A stretch of 64,000 bases of DNA from Sarcocystis neurona (lineage: Eukaryota; Apicomplexa; Conoidasida; Eucoccidiorida; Sarcocystidae): NCBI GenBank assembly GCA_000727475.1, contig KL647290.1, forward strand, positions 1,858,910 to 1,922,909, given 5' to 3'. The notes under the pieces were generated by a model that saw nothing but the letters and a program-made list of their open reading frames with translations, was not told the DNA's origin and did not search any database. Both the position numbers and the translations under genes were made by a program. How positions within the stretch are numbered: position 1 is the stretch's first letter; each line of letters opens with the position of its first letter. Positions 25,322 to 36,909 of the stretch are shown in pieces.

Positions 25322-27184
25322 ATGGAATCACAGGCGCTTCCAGGAAGGAGTTTGCCTCCGTCCTTTATAACACCAGTTCTAGGTGTCATCGTTTCGGGCT
25401 GCAGCGGTCGTATGGGGCGGCGCCTCTTATCGCTCGTCCTCGCTGATCCTATGTTGCGATTACTGGGAGGTATTTGCCGGTCTGCCGCTCAACGTGTACC
25501 CCGCAGCACTCGGCAGGGAGCGTTTTCCGAACACGTTCAGGAAAAAGGGCTAATGACGAGCGACCCGCTTCCCGGGATTTCCGTGAAAGTATCAAATTAC
25601 CTGGCGGACCCTGGAGTCGCTGCGGAGGCCGCCGACATGGGACAGTGGTCCAAAGTCATACAAAAGAGAAAACAAGTGGAGCGTGAAGCGCCCGTCTGCG
25701 CGTCTCTCGAGGAACTGCTCGCCCTACCGGAGTTTTCACAGGGCGAATCAAACCCAGCAATAGTGGTTGATTTCAGCCATCCAGCAGGTAAACAGTACTG
25801 TTCGCCAGCCTTAAATGTGAAGCACAACGAATAGTGAAAGGCCGAAATCTCCCCTCTAATTGCTCTCAGCTACAGAAGTTCGTAGTCTGAATTGTCCTGC
25901 GTCGTGCCACAGTTAAAGGATATTTTCTGTTCAAGGCCCTGAGTATAATAGTCTGCGGGCTTATCTGGCGAGTAGTCCTTCGCAGTAACGCGGCGTCCAG
26001 GCCCCTGCTATAAAATAATGTTGGCGAACACAACTCTCAGCACCATCTTAGACCCCGCAGGCGCTCCCCACCTGGTGCGTAGGGTCGTGAGCACGCATAC
26101 AGAGAACGCCGCACCTACGCGTGCTATTTCAAAGTATATGACCTTGGTGCTTTTAAGAGGGCAAGTGAAGACTGCCTTTCGGACACCACTGTTACTTTAC
26201 AGACGCGTAAGCGTAAACGTGTCACTGACCGACAATTTTTCTTGGGCGCTTGCCTGACTATGACCCTCCAGCCACGATGGCGCTGCTCCAGACCTGCGCT
26301 CGGCTCCACATCCCTGTGATTGTGGGCACCACCGGCTTCAGTGCGGAAGATAAGCTTGCGATTAAGGAGGCTGCCAAGAAAACCCCGTTATGTGTAGCGG
26401 CGAACTTCTCCCTGGGCGTGAATCTTCTAATAAAGCTGGTTGGCGACGTACGTGACTGCTCGCCGTAGTTCACTACGTCTGTGTTCATTGTAGAGAAGCT
26501 TTGTATGCAAGTCTTCCTTTGGGACACGTTTTGCTGTCGCAGTATTTGCACGGATGGATGACACACTTCGAATAGCCCCGCAGAGGAGTAGTTTACGATA
26601 TGTTTCTGTTAGTATAATAGTGCCCCCGTTTCTCAGCTGGCCGAAGTTGGTATCCCTGGCGTGCGCAGGTGACATCTGCTTTGGGAGAGCAATTCGATAT
26701 CGAGTTGGTGGAGTCCCACCACCGTCTGAAGGCGGACGCACCAAGTGGCACAGCTCTTTCTCTTTTGGATTCGATAGCGAAGGCCAAGCAGCAGACGAAG
26801 CTCTCCGGCACTCGCGTGAGTGAGGCTCGGAGTGACCCTGCCGTTTGCAAGAAGAAACAACCTTCAAATGGACAGCCTGAATTAGCGTCTGCCGGAGCGG
26901 CGATGACACTTGTGCACGGACGACTAGGGATTGACGCGAGGAGGAAAAAAGAGGAGGTGGGGGTCCACTCGCTCCGCCTAGGCAACGTTGTAGGCGAACA
27001 CACCGTCATCTACGCGAGTGTCTACGAAAAACTTGTTTTGCAACATCACGCGGAGTCTCGAGACGTGTTTGCTGTGGGTGCTTTAAAGATGGCGAAGTGG
27101 CTTGCGTCTCAGCCCAAAGGAGAGTACAGTATCGACGACATGCTATTCGAGAAATCAACCATAAACGAGAGTTGTCTTGTTTAA
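25322..27184 (+). CDS. dapB: 4-hydroxy-tetrahydrodipicolinate reductase (DapB)
   Basis: NAD(P)H-dependent reductase of the diaminopimelate/lysine pathway. Exons: 25322-25787, 26272-26447, 26669-27184, giving 385 residues; bacterial DapB has about 270. Motifs: the Rossmann loop GCSGRMGRR at about 26-34; VVDFSHPA across the exon 1/2 junction; VIVGTTGF; AANFSLGVNLL; the active-site signature ELVESHHRLKADAPSGTA, with catalytic-type His near 231 and Lys near 235; and the C-terminal LGNVVGEHTVIYASVYEKL. The extra length is two insertions, about residues 50-130 and the KQQTK...GMTLVHG region before LGIDARRKKEE. The ATG at 25322 is the first in frame. The frame stays open for 100 codons upstream and encodes a hydrophobic patch just before it, so a spliced upstream leader exon is possible. 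Confidence 0.94.
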
Positions 27185-28227
27185 GGCGGTGCTTCGTGAG
27201 AACCCAGTGATCCCAGTGCTGTGGTACACTGCGATGGCGACGGGCACATGAAGAGGACTGGATAACTTTCTGCCTCAGTGTGTGAAACGATTGTGACTGC
27301 GCAGCATACCAGAGAACTAGACTGCTCTCCATGTTCTGCTCTGAAGAAAGGGGTCGAAGGTTGTCTGCATTAGACATCCATGGTGCGAAGTGTGAGGCTG
27401 CTGTTGACTGCCAGCATTAGTCAACGGCAGTTTTCCACTCCAAGGAGGGCCTTGTTACGTTGTGCTGAATCTGCGAGGAGAGCACTGGCTATAGGATTCC
27501 GTGACTTCGATTGGATGTTCGGAGCTGACTTGATCCGGTGCTTCCAGAACATCAACTGTGACAACGCGTAGCTGTTGAAGTGTGAGGTTGCGATGTTTGC
27601 GACTGCTGTGCTTCGCTTAGGGTTTTTCAGGCCTTTACGCGTATAAATGCGTAATTGTTGTTGTTAGATATCTAAGTCTTATAACGATACAAAGAAAGGC
27701 ATTATTCGGGTCTGTAGCGGCAGAAGGTTGCAGTTGCTCAGCAAACAAAGTCGCGCAGCGGGACGTTCATCAAGGTATCACGTTATGCTTGGTACAATAG
27801 TCGCCTTGTTGCTGAATCCGTAGAAGTTCAGTGGGGCAGCTACTGTACTCAGAAAGCGAGATGCTTCTCGGGACGCGCAACTGTGTGCGCCCGTGGTCCC
27901 ACCCACCGTGCCTATGGGGGTTTGACCGACAGAACCGTTGTAACTTAGTATCAGATGCCGGTATTACTTGGCACGCCTCAGAATATTCTCATTCTTGGGG
28001 ATATAGAAGCACCAAAGTACCATCTTGTCTTGCGAAGGTGCGCGTTGGACTGGTCTGGATGTACGCTACCGAAGTAACCATGAAATTTGGAACGTTAAGT
28101 CCCGTCATTTGCTCCCTCCCTGTATGAAGCAGCGCCGTGTGGCACACTAGACTATAGCGATACACATCTTAGCACGTCAAACGACATAATTTTTACCATG
28201 TTTATACTTCACTCGGTGCCTTTCCAG
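27185..28227. other. 3' flank of dapB and intergenic DNA
   Basis: A 63-codon plus-strand frame at 27380-27571 starts with ATG and reads as an Arg/Ser/Leu-rich, acid-poor leader (starting MVRSVRLLLTASISQRQFST). It could be a first exon of the candidate at 28228, but I could not find an intermediate exon that makes the phases agree. Confidence 0.25.
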
Positions 28228-28881
28228 GCGGATCGACGCCGCCACATTCGAGCTCTGAACCTGCAGGTTTTACCACCACCGTGCTGTGGCACGAACTTTC
28301 AGCGGTAGCTCCCGTTGAAGTGGAACAATCCTGTAGGGAATGTGATGGAAGACTTGTCGCATGCAGACCCCTCGATTACAGAGCATTCTGCTGCAGACGA
28401 ACAGGATGCATTGTTCACCAGGTGTGTAACGGCACGGTCCTTGCACCGCCGGTGACGTTACGTCACGCGGGCAAACAAAATAACGAAGCAGAGAGTCGTG
28501 GCGCCACCGGCACGGCAGCAAATTTTGAGTGGAATATCGGGATAGTCCCCCGTCCCAAAAACCGTATGCAGGACGTAGAAATGTGGAAAGAAGCGCTAGT
28601 GGGTAAGAATTTTGTTTTCCGCAGTATACTAGAGGAAGGGCGAAGCGGCGCGGTGCGGATTAGTTACGTTTTACTCGCTGACGAAGCAGTCTGCTGCCAT
28701 TTTGGAAGACTCCACCACGTACTGAAAAGGTTCAGAAAGCGACAACGACGGTATAATGTCCAGTAGGAATACCGAAGACAGCTGTGTAGGAGCTTGTGTT
28801 TTTCTGTCCTTGAGCTAACCAGAGGGCAATGCGCAAGCCGTTCCCATGACTGCTACACTGCTTGGCGCAGAGAAGTTTTGA
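28228..28881 (+). CDS. Possible 3' exons of an unidentified Cys-rich protein
   Basis: Not recognised. A frame opens at a good 3' splice site (CCTTTCCAG, exon from 28228) and runs 375 bp to a GTAAGA donor after 28602. A short terminal exon, 28871-28881, would then end EALVGEKF-stop in matching phase. The translated part has a cysteine cluster (CRECDGRLVACR, then CCRRTGC) resembling a small zinc-binding patch, and a hydrophilic tail with FEWNIGIVPRPKNRMQDVEM. No 5' exons are fixed. A chance open frame of this length is possible. Confidence 0.3.
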
Positions 28882-30505
28882 AATTCTTGTGGAAGGAGGA
28901 TAACACATGAAGAAGACAAGCTCCACTGAACTGTCCTGGCTACGCGATTGCAATGCTGAAGTGTCACAACTGTAGTTACCTTAGCGCTCGTGGCTCAACT
29001 ATGAAGCGGAAACAACAGTTTCGTAGTCCTCTTATGGGCGCGAGTCTGGGAGATACGCATCGCATAATTTATGAGTAGATCTGCTTCAGCCGGAAACGCT
29101 TGACGGTTGGGAGGAGGCAAGCAACATTCGGACATCTGCCGTTGCGTTACGTATCAAGGGAAGTAATCAAAACACGCACCTCCGGGCTGGTGTAGGGCGT
29201 GCTCCCAAATTACGCCTTGTCATTTGACTTCCTATCAGCCCGAATGCGCCCAACGACGAGAGTAACGGAGAAAAGCGCACGTCCAAAGGGCCGTCACAAA
29301 AATAATTTCCATCTCAACATACCCTGAGACCCGTATCCTCAAAAATGCGGCCTTCCAGTACCCCCTCCGAAAATGCTTTTTGAAGTCAAGTCTTTCCCGT
29401 CCGTGCATGATTCTTCTCTTGAGTTCTTGAGGAGTGCACACTTTAGAAGCATTTCTCTTCACTTTTGAGCGGGACTCGAGGTTTATCATCATTCGTTGAC
29501 GTGCCGGAGTGCTTTGTTGCCACAGTCTTCGGTGCAGTCATAGTAGACCTGGCCCGTCTTAATCACAGCATAGGTGTCAACACAATTTGATGTAGTAGCA
29601 TCGCACGCGCGTGCAAGATGGCAAGGGCTGCAGCGTTGTACGACCTGGATGGCCAACTCTACTGCCACGTGATTATTTTCTCCTGACAAGACGTATCTGT
29701 CGGCAGGAGGGTTGTCACCATTACAATTAGAGACAAGGAGGTGGTCAGCGTACACTCTACAGAACACCACGATACGCAAAAATGTGGGGTGTACTCTTTG
29801 CAAAGGGAGAACTGTGTTGTAGACAGTGTCAACAGCAATGTGAAAATTCCGTTGTGGACAGTGTCAGCTTCTCTTTTGGAAGACGAGGTTCTGGGTGAGC
29901 TACGTGTACACCGAAAGTGGCGCCCACGCGGTTACAAGGGGCACATAGCGTATTCTTGTATTCGCAGTTTCGTGCGAGAGCACGAATGTAGCACCCGAAG
30001 TTATGCGTAAGATATTTTGCGGCTGCTAAGAGATGCTTCACTGTAGTTTAAAGCGTGACGTGGGGACCCCGTCAGGCTTCCACCGACATTTTGAAACTGT
30101 TCTCTACTGTACGTCTGCAATACTCAAGCAGATAAAGAAATGGCGTATAGTGAACGGCTAGCGCTTGCTGCTTTCCTAGTGCTACTAGGGGGCTGCCGAG
30201 TAGGCCCCTGTTAGCACACAGTCGAGCGCCATCCCAAGCATTACGCACTCCGCAGCGGGATCCATCTCAGCGGAGTGTTAAGATACAGAAAATGATTTCC
30301 GTGTGACCCTCTCCACATTCCATTACCTCGCAGAGTTGCACAATACGCAGACGTGCTGTTTATGTCATCTATCGAGACTGCAGAACGGAAGCATACCCCT
30401 GACATACGGCGACTGCAGCACGAAAGTCGTCCAATCACCACCTGTAGTGCACTACAGCACCAATGTGAGTGAAACCCGGAGAAAAGTTCCGTGACACGCT
30501 GAGGG
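28882..30505. other. Unassigned region with open minus-strand frames
   Basis: Minus-strand frames at 29803-29489 (Cys-rich, ending TEDCGNKALRHVNE) and 29492-29235 (basic, with RRIMHGRERLDFKKHFRRG) look protein-like and abut in different frames. I found no splice sites that join them. Nothing was recognised by family. Confidence 0.2.
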
Positions 30506-31687
30506 TCATTCTGCCGAAGCAGAAATATTGTAGGTGGTTCTGAGGAAATCGACAAGCTTAGGCCATAAAGCTTCCCTCATGCACACTGTCGCACGAGCTG
30601 TCACACGGGACCCTCCGCCCGCATCAACTTTCAAGACGCACCACGGCGTGTACCTGTCGTCGCCGACAGTGCCGCCGGGTCCTGACTGAGCTGGTGACAC
30701 GAGCAGATGGGGCTGTGAAAGCAGCCAACACGGCGTAACCCGCTCTTGCGGCCTCCGTGATGCGACCACGACGTCGAGAGCAGCACACTGTGCCGGCGGA
30801 TAGAACCTTTCAAGAAAGCAAACGGCGATGTATTCGCAGACACGCTGTGACGTTTTAACACTGGGACAGCCTCGAGGTAGTCAAACCAAACACCAGTTAC
30901 TGAAAGCTGCGGGACAATTTTGCCAGCTTACATACGCACTCAAAACTCCCCACACAACGCAACTGATTCTAGGCAGAAAGGGCTCGCGAACGTCCCACCA
31001 GCTTCGCTTATGCTGTTAGAGGCATGCTTTCTGCATGATGACGTGCTTCTGGACAATGGCATAGACAATTTCTGATTCTGATCTACGGCGTAGTGTGAGT
31101 ATCCTCGTGAGGCTTTATTTTCCCAGAGCCGTTCTATTCGGCGCGACTGAGCAGACGAGCACACGCAAGGAGCCGACAATGCCGTCGCGCACCATATATG
31201 AGGCATTGTACTTTTTTGCGAGCGAAGGTTCATTGAGTCATCAACGGTCCCTTGATGTAGTGTACTTCGACGTTTTGGGAATACCTTACGTTTTCAAGCA
31301 CAGGTCCCCAGAAAAATATCACCGCTTCACTTCTTAGTAGTTCAATATCAGCTGGAGACCCATAACGGGGGGGCAGTGTGAAGGGCTTTTCAGCTCTTGT
31401 TCTGCCACACGGCCCCACAATCGGGGCCCCAGTACGCTAGGAAGGAAAGAAGGCACAAAAGTGCCGCGAAAGGGGCCGAGTATGTACAGGAATTCTCATA
31501 AGACCTGAGGTGCGCGGGGATAGTGTAACGATAGCAGAGGAACACATGAATCGACACAAGCGTAAAACCTATAGGGATTGGACCGTTTCGCTGCCAGTTC
31601 TGGGTGCGTTATGGCCTGTTGGTGGTTTCCTCGACGTCGTACAAGGGCTGCTTGACCGGCAGCTCCTGTAACAGCGGTCTTCAACAT
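30506..31687 (-). CDS. Unidentified small protein, possibly mitochondrial
   Basis: Not recognised. A three-exon model closes in frame: 31687-31505, 31436-31290, 30712-30506, 178 residues. Exon 2 has a strong polypyrimidine acceptor (CTTTCCTTCCTAG) and a GTAAGG donor, and encodes GPCGRTRAEKPFTLPPRYGS. Exon 3 follows TTTCACAG and encodes DDRYTPWCVLKVDAGGG and a C-terminal helix-like WPKLVDFLRTTYN. The N terminus (MLKTAVTGAAGQAALVRRRG) is basic and free of acidic residues, as in mitochondrial presequences. The donor of exon 1 (GTCTTA) is weak, so the 5' part is least certain. Composition and splice quality argue for a real gene. Confidence 0.42.
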
Positions 31688-32527
31688 ACGGGCATACGGG
31701 AGACTGGTGAGCAGCGGCCGCAGTAGGATGGCAGCTTTTGCTTAACTATGCGAGCAGGTGGCCGTAGACACGTGAATGCTGCCTCTCTACACCGTCTCCG
31801 CAGCAGCTTAACATGCTACGGTGAGGGGAGACTGTCCCCACCGCTGAGGTAGCCCAAGTTTTTTTGGTCCACGTGTACCTGCAGCCGTCCGACAAATTCA
31901 CGGTGCCTCTCTGAAGGTGTCAGACTTCTGCCTACAGCACGAGTAGGCTTGCAATAGCTTCCATGAGGCCACACATGCATGTGCGTTAGACAAAAGTAAC
32001 ACCGTCGGTGCGCTGAACGTCAGCAGGACTCAAGCGATTGCTTACGATTGCAGGACGCTATCTCTGAGTTTACTCCTCCTACGTTGCATTCGACCTCCTG
32101 GTCTTGCGGACTATTTCTGACAGCGAGGCTCCGAAAAGCATGACGAGTCCCCGAGCCCCACCTCCAGCGGGGAGGACGGAGTTAGGCAAGAGTCATCACG
32201 CCCAAGCTTTCAATCGCGTGGTTCCAAACTATTCGCTCCACTATCTGCACCCGTATGAGCAGAAGAAGAATGCGTCGTGTGACGCCGACGAAGTTACAAT
32301 AGCGTAGGCCCTGCGATGATATATGCGTTCGAGGCACGTGCACTACCGCTTGGTACTTCGTGAACCCACGCTGTGGGTCTCGGAAGGGCGACTGTAATTC
32401 GTCTTAGTGAGCACAGCACCGATGCAGGAGCTAAGCGATCAACACAGGCGAGTCGTTCATCTGTGTTCGCAGCTATGGGGACCGTGGCATTCCACGACTC
32501 GTAAATCAGCTGCGACGCGGCATCAGC
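31688..32527. other. Intergenic, no gene seen
   Basis: The region lies between the divergent starts of the unidentified minus-strand gene and the helical-repeat gene. No exon-like frame with supporting splice sites was found; a shared promoter region is likely. Confidence 0.35.
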
Positions 32528-35500
32528 ATGGGTAGAGCAAAAACTTTGGAAGCTTTGGTGACGCTTCGAGACTCGCTGTCAGACCCGGTGAGATGCGTTG
32601 TTGCTTTGCGTGCTGGGTTAACAAAGAAGAAATTTCTGTCGAAAACTCCACATTGGTCGCATACAGTGATTTGGACGAATTTACTTTTGATGCGCTGTCG
32701 GTAACACTCTGCGCACAGGAGCACAAGAGCTGGGCTCTTGACAGCAGCGTTGTTGAGGTTGTATCGCGGTGGCTCAGTTTTAATACAGAGCGTCCCTACC
32801 AGAGTCCCTTCCGGCAAGAAATTTCTTCGCCTGAAACGCCCCTCGAACTTGCAGTCGACGACGCCGCACGGGTAATTAGTGTTCTATCGTCACGGGCTGA
32901 CAATGATCGAGCGTTAGCAAGCCATCTTGCAGCGTGGAGTCCCCCAACAACACCGATCTTGGGTTCGCTCAAAAATGAATCCAGGACAGGGATCTGTGAA
33001 AAGTCAAAGGGCACCGCTGGTTGCGCAGTGGCGCACCACTACAGCCCGTGCGTCCAGACGGGTCGCGGATGTTGTTCGGGCGTATGCCCTTTCGAATCCG
33101 GCGTAGACGATTTTCAGATCCAAGCCACAGCTGCCGACGTGCTAGGATCCTTCGCATCGATACCTAGGGGACGAGAAAAGCTGAAGAACTCTGGAGCCCT
33201 TCGGGAGCTCGCCGAACGGTTGCTCGTGACTCAGTCAGATGGAGTAAAGTATGTGAGCAGAGACAGTGCCGTGCCCGTATTTTCATCCAGCGTGCAGCGT
33301 CTGTAACAACACATGCGCGGCATGTGGTTTCCTAGTGCGTCACGCGCTTCATAAGCTGCTTTGCTGTCTACATGCAAGACATCAACTGAAAGCGGCACCA
33401 AATGTAGTGACTCAACTCCTGCTCCTTCGATAGAGAAAGTAGACGGGTTCTTCTCCCTATGAGATGAACAAATAACGGGATTTCTTCTATTTAGCTCCTT
33501 TGTAGTTGTGGTTCCTGGGCAAACGTACGTTTTGCCGTCATCAGACAGAATTTCCGTGGTCTCCAGGTTGTGGCGTTTTGCAGTTGAACGGTAGGAGACA
33601 GGTCAGCAGGAGAACGTGTGATACATTGTGAAGTTCTAGCAGCAGCTAGAGACTTGCGTACGTGAAGAAACCAGCGTGCCTGAAGTCGCTGTGATTAGCT
33701 CTTGTCTTGTTCAGACTGGCTGCATCCGGAGCACTACACAACATGACGTCACATCGGTCAGGCATTGAGCTGCTTCACGAAGCAGGTCAGTACGCAATGA
33801 TAAACAGGTGCGACCGCTAAGCGTGAGTCCAGTTACGCTGCTGGCACTTGACACAGTTTATGTACCTCCGGCCGGACTACTTGTGGGTTGTAGACATCAC
33901 TGTCCTGTACGAGAAATACTTGGTCGTGGTCGAGGTTCGAGTGCTTGGCGTCAGCGTTTTCAGCAGCAAGAGCGCACCATTTCTTGAATGACGCATAAAG
34001 GCGGTGAATATTTTTGCAGGTGTAACGTCCCAGCTTTGTTGCTTCATTTTAGCCAGTACGCACGAGACACCTAAAACCAAGGTAAGCGCTGGAGGCAGTA
34101 GGCCGTGATGGTCCCGCTGGGATAGGACGGGCGCAACGAAAGCAGCCCAAGATCGAGTTTTCTTCTCTGTGACCAGGTTCAAGAGAGACATCGCGCTCGT
34201 TTTTGCTGGCTGAACTCAGGACAAAGTTGCCTATATAGGAAACATCCTCGGCACCCTGCACAGCCTTTCAAGGTGAGGACTGCTTTGTTCGTTGCTACTC
34301 GTTGGAATAAATTCGAATGACTGGGCAAAATGGGAGGACAGTATACCACGCGGAAGAAAAGGAGCTTGGCAGTTGTGGCCGGAAGATCGTGAAACTCAAC
34401 AGAGTTGAAATACGCTAGTCTCCTGTGCCTGTCTCACTACTGAACGAAGCGTTTCTGCAGCAGTCAAGGTTATTCTTAGTTTCAGTTTGGCTAGTCAGAT
34501 GTGTCGCTTCCTGGGACTGCTCGTCGACGACCTGGATCAGCTGGATTTGAAATGCTACTGCGGACCTTCACTGACGTTTCGGTAAAGTCGTAAACACACA
34601 AATTTAAATGCCGGGTGAAAGAATTGCATGGTCCAGTGCATTATTGAGTGCACTGTTTCGCTCGAAGAAGTGGGCGGATGCAGAGCACCTGCGAAATTTT
34701 GGTAAGAAGTGTCCGCGCTCCCGAGTCTCTTTCCTGCGCTGCGGGCGCCACGCAAACTCCCGGCCGTCTTGCTTTTCCGCGGCGATACACCAGCGATGTG
34801 GAGAAATCAAGTGTTTTGCGTCGCAGCATGCCGCTGACGTATTCTTGGCCAATCTGTTGAATTCAGGACAGCACGTTTTCTGTGCCGGCTTTGTGAATAC
34901 CAAGAAGCGCGACACGCTGCTATACGAGCCAGGGTTAGCGAAAGCGTACCCTTCCTGGGCTGCGTAGACAGCAACGAGGAACCAGTTCAGCCGTTGGATC
35001 ACTCCATGTCCTTTCTGGACTGTGTGATTGAGCCCCTGAGCACCTACCTACATAACGATTCTCAGCACAATTGCAAATTCGTTCTTTTTCAATTTTTTAA
35101 AGTCTCTCCGGGAGTCTTTTCGGCGCGGCACACAGCGACACAGATAACCATTACGACACAGCACAGGAAACCCTGAATCAGGGGATAAAATTAAGCCTAT
35201 ATCAGTTGTGTGCCACACGTGTAGAGTAACGGAGCGAACTGGTGTGCTCGATTTTGAGAAACACCGGGAAGGCCACGAAGCAAGATTCCGTAGTACTTCT
35301 TGCTGTGGAGCCTACAATCAACGCATGGCAGCGAATGAGAACTCGAGAAAACGAAGCACGCCTCTCAAACTAGCACACTGTACACCACGGTTTCCCCAGA
35401 TTCATTACAACGTGTCACGTGGTCCAACGCTCGCAGAACAACTGTGGCCTTGAGGCCGTTACGTACTATTTCAGGTTGTCGACTTCGCAATAGAGGGCCT

Positions 35501-36862
35501 GAATAAATCCGACAAGGGATTGCAGGTCGTGCTTCTACAGTTGCTAAGCCTTGTCGCTGCCTCACCTGAAGGAAAGCACTACATTATGAAGTGCAACCGT
35601 TTCCTAACAGTAAGTGACGCGACGCATACGACTTCAAGTGCCCGGGTTGTGTTCAAGGTCCTGACGCCGACCATACATTGAATCTCTGTTGCCTTGCGTC
35701 GTGACCGTCGGCTCTTCCATGTGGAGAACTTGATGTATTTAACAACTTTGGTAGACTGTGGTGTTTGCTGATTCAGGTGACGCGCCTGCTATTGACTGAG
35801 TGGCGGAATACGCAGCAGTGTCGGCAGCCTTTATGCTGCTTCTTTAGAATGTGTGGCGATTTGCCGGCATTGAAAAGAAAAATTGTGGTATACTTTTTAG
35901 AGGAGCCGGATATTCTGAACGTTGTAAGACTGACTTCCAAAGCGATGTCGCTGGCGTGATGCAGGCAGCTGCCCACCACCTTCTTCCTGCCAATGTCGGT
36001 ACAACAGTGGAGGGCAACTCTTGCTTTGCCTGCATTTGCAAATTACGGCATTCGCGAGTGCATTCGTTGCGGGTTTTATCTCCTCCGTGTGCTTTCTTTT
36101 TCAGGTATACGGCGTGTCCGCTATTTCAGAGGTTGCAGATGAATTTCAAAGTGCCATAACGACAGTACAACCAACCAAACACAACGCTGATGAATTTTGT
36201 GTGACAAAATCGGGGAAACTGCAGTTCCCTGTAAAAGCAGCACAGCGGCAGGCAGAGCGTATGGCGCTGTCGGGCGAGTGTGACCCCGCGACGCAGAGTG
36301 CCTTATGTAGCAACACAGCGAAAAATCCAAATACCGGGGTGCGGTCAAACTGGCAGTTCGGGGAGCTTCCACAGATATCGGGTCTTTTGGCACCGAATGA
36401 GTCTGCGATCGAGCTCAAAGAAGCTTTCCAAGAAGAGGAGTTGCCTGCCGGGGACAAACCTGGAGAGTTTGCCAGGAAACAGCCAACAGCGGAGCTGACG
36501 GTCGAAGCTGTGCCTTCCTGTGCCGCGGGTCAGCTCGCACAGCCGCCCACGCAAAAGAGCCGCGACAAGCAGACTGCGCCTTTTTGCAGAAAAACACAGG
36601 CACACACCGCTGAAGTTCAAGGAGACAAACATTCGTGCCGGAAATGTGCGCAGGAAGACGACCCCAGGCAACGAGCAACAGTGGTAAGACCACTCTCACT
36701 GCCGCTTCACGGTTAGAGTGTCTCAGCCTGTGAGAGTACTCGGACGCTGTTTAGCAGAGGTGCATACCGCGGGGACCTGCATGACCGCGACTGATTGATG
36801 AGATGCTGATCAGGACAAATAAATGGATCGTGTTGAATTTTCAGACCGTGTACGAGGAATGA
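32528..36862 (+). CDS. Armadillo/HEAT-like helical-repeat protein (incomplete model)
   Basis: Not identified to family with certainty. The 3' half is well defined: exons 35475-35609, 35777-35923, 36105-36683 and a six-codon terminal exon 36845-36862, all phase 0 with good GT-AG sites. They encode amphipathic helices typical of armadillo repeats (VVLLQLLSLVAASPEGKHYI, then CCFFRMCGDLPALKRKIVVY) and a hydrophilic Lys/Gln-rich tail ending TVYEE. A 5' coding frame starts at ATG 32528 (TLEALVTLRDSLSDP) and continues in another frame over about 32625-33240 (AADVLGSFASIPRGREKLKN). How these join, and the exons between 33.3 and 35.4 kb, are unresolved; frames near 34.6-35.1 kb probably contribute. 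The arrangement recalls ciliary armadillo proteins such as ARMC9, but that is only an impression. Confidence 0.6.
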
Positions 36863-36909
36863 GAAGTCAGCATTCTAAATATGCAGTACACAACGTTGCA
36901 GCCGATTGG

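Noticed and set aside
33877..34191. 104-codon minus-strand frame
   Set aside because: It lies within the probable intron region of the plus-strand helical-repeat gene, with no splice sites or family resemblance.
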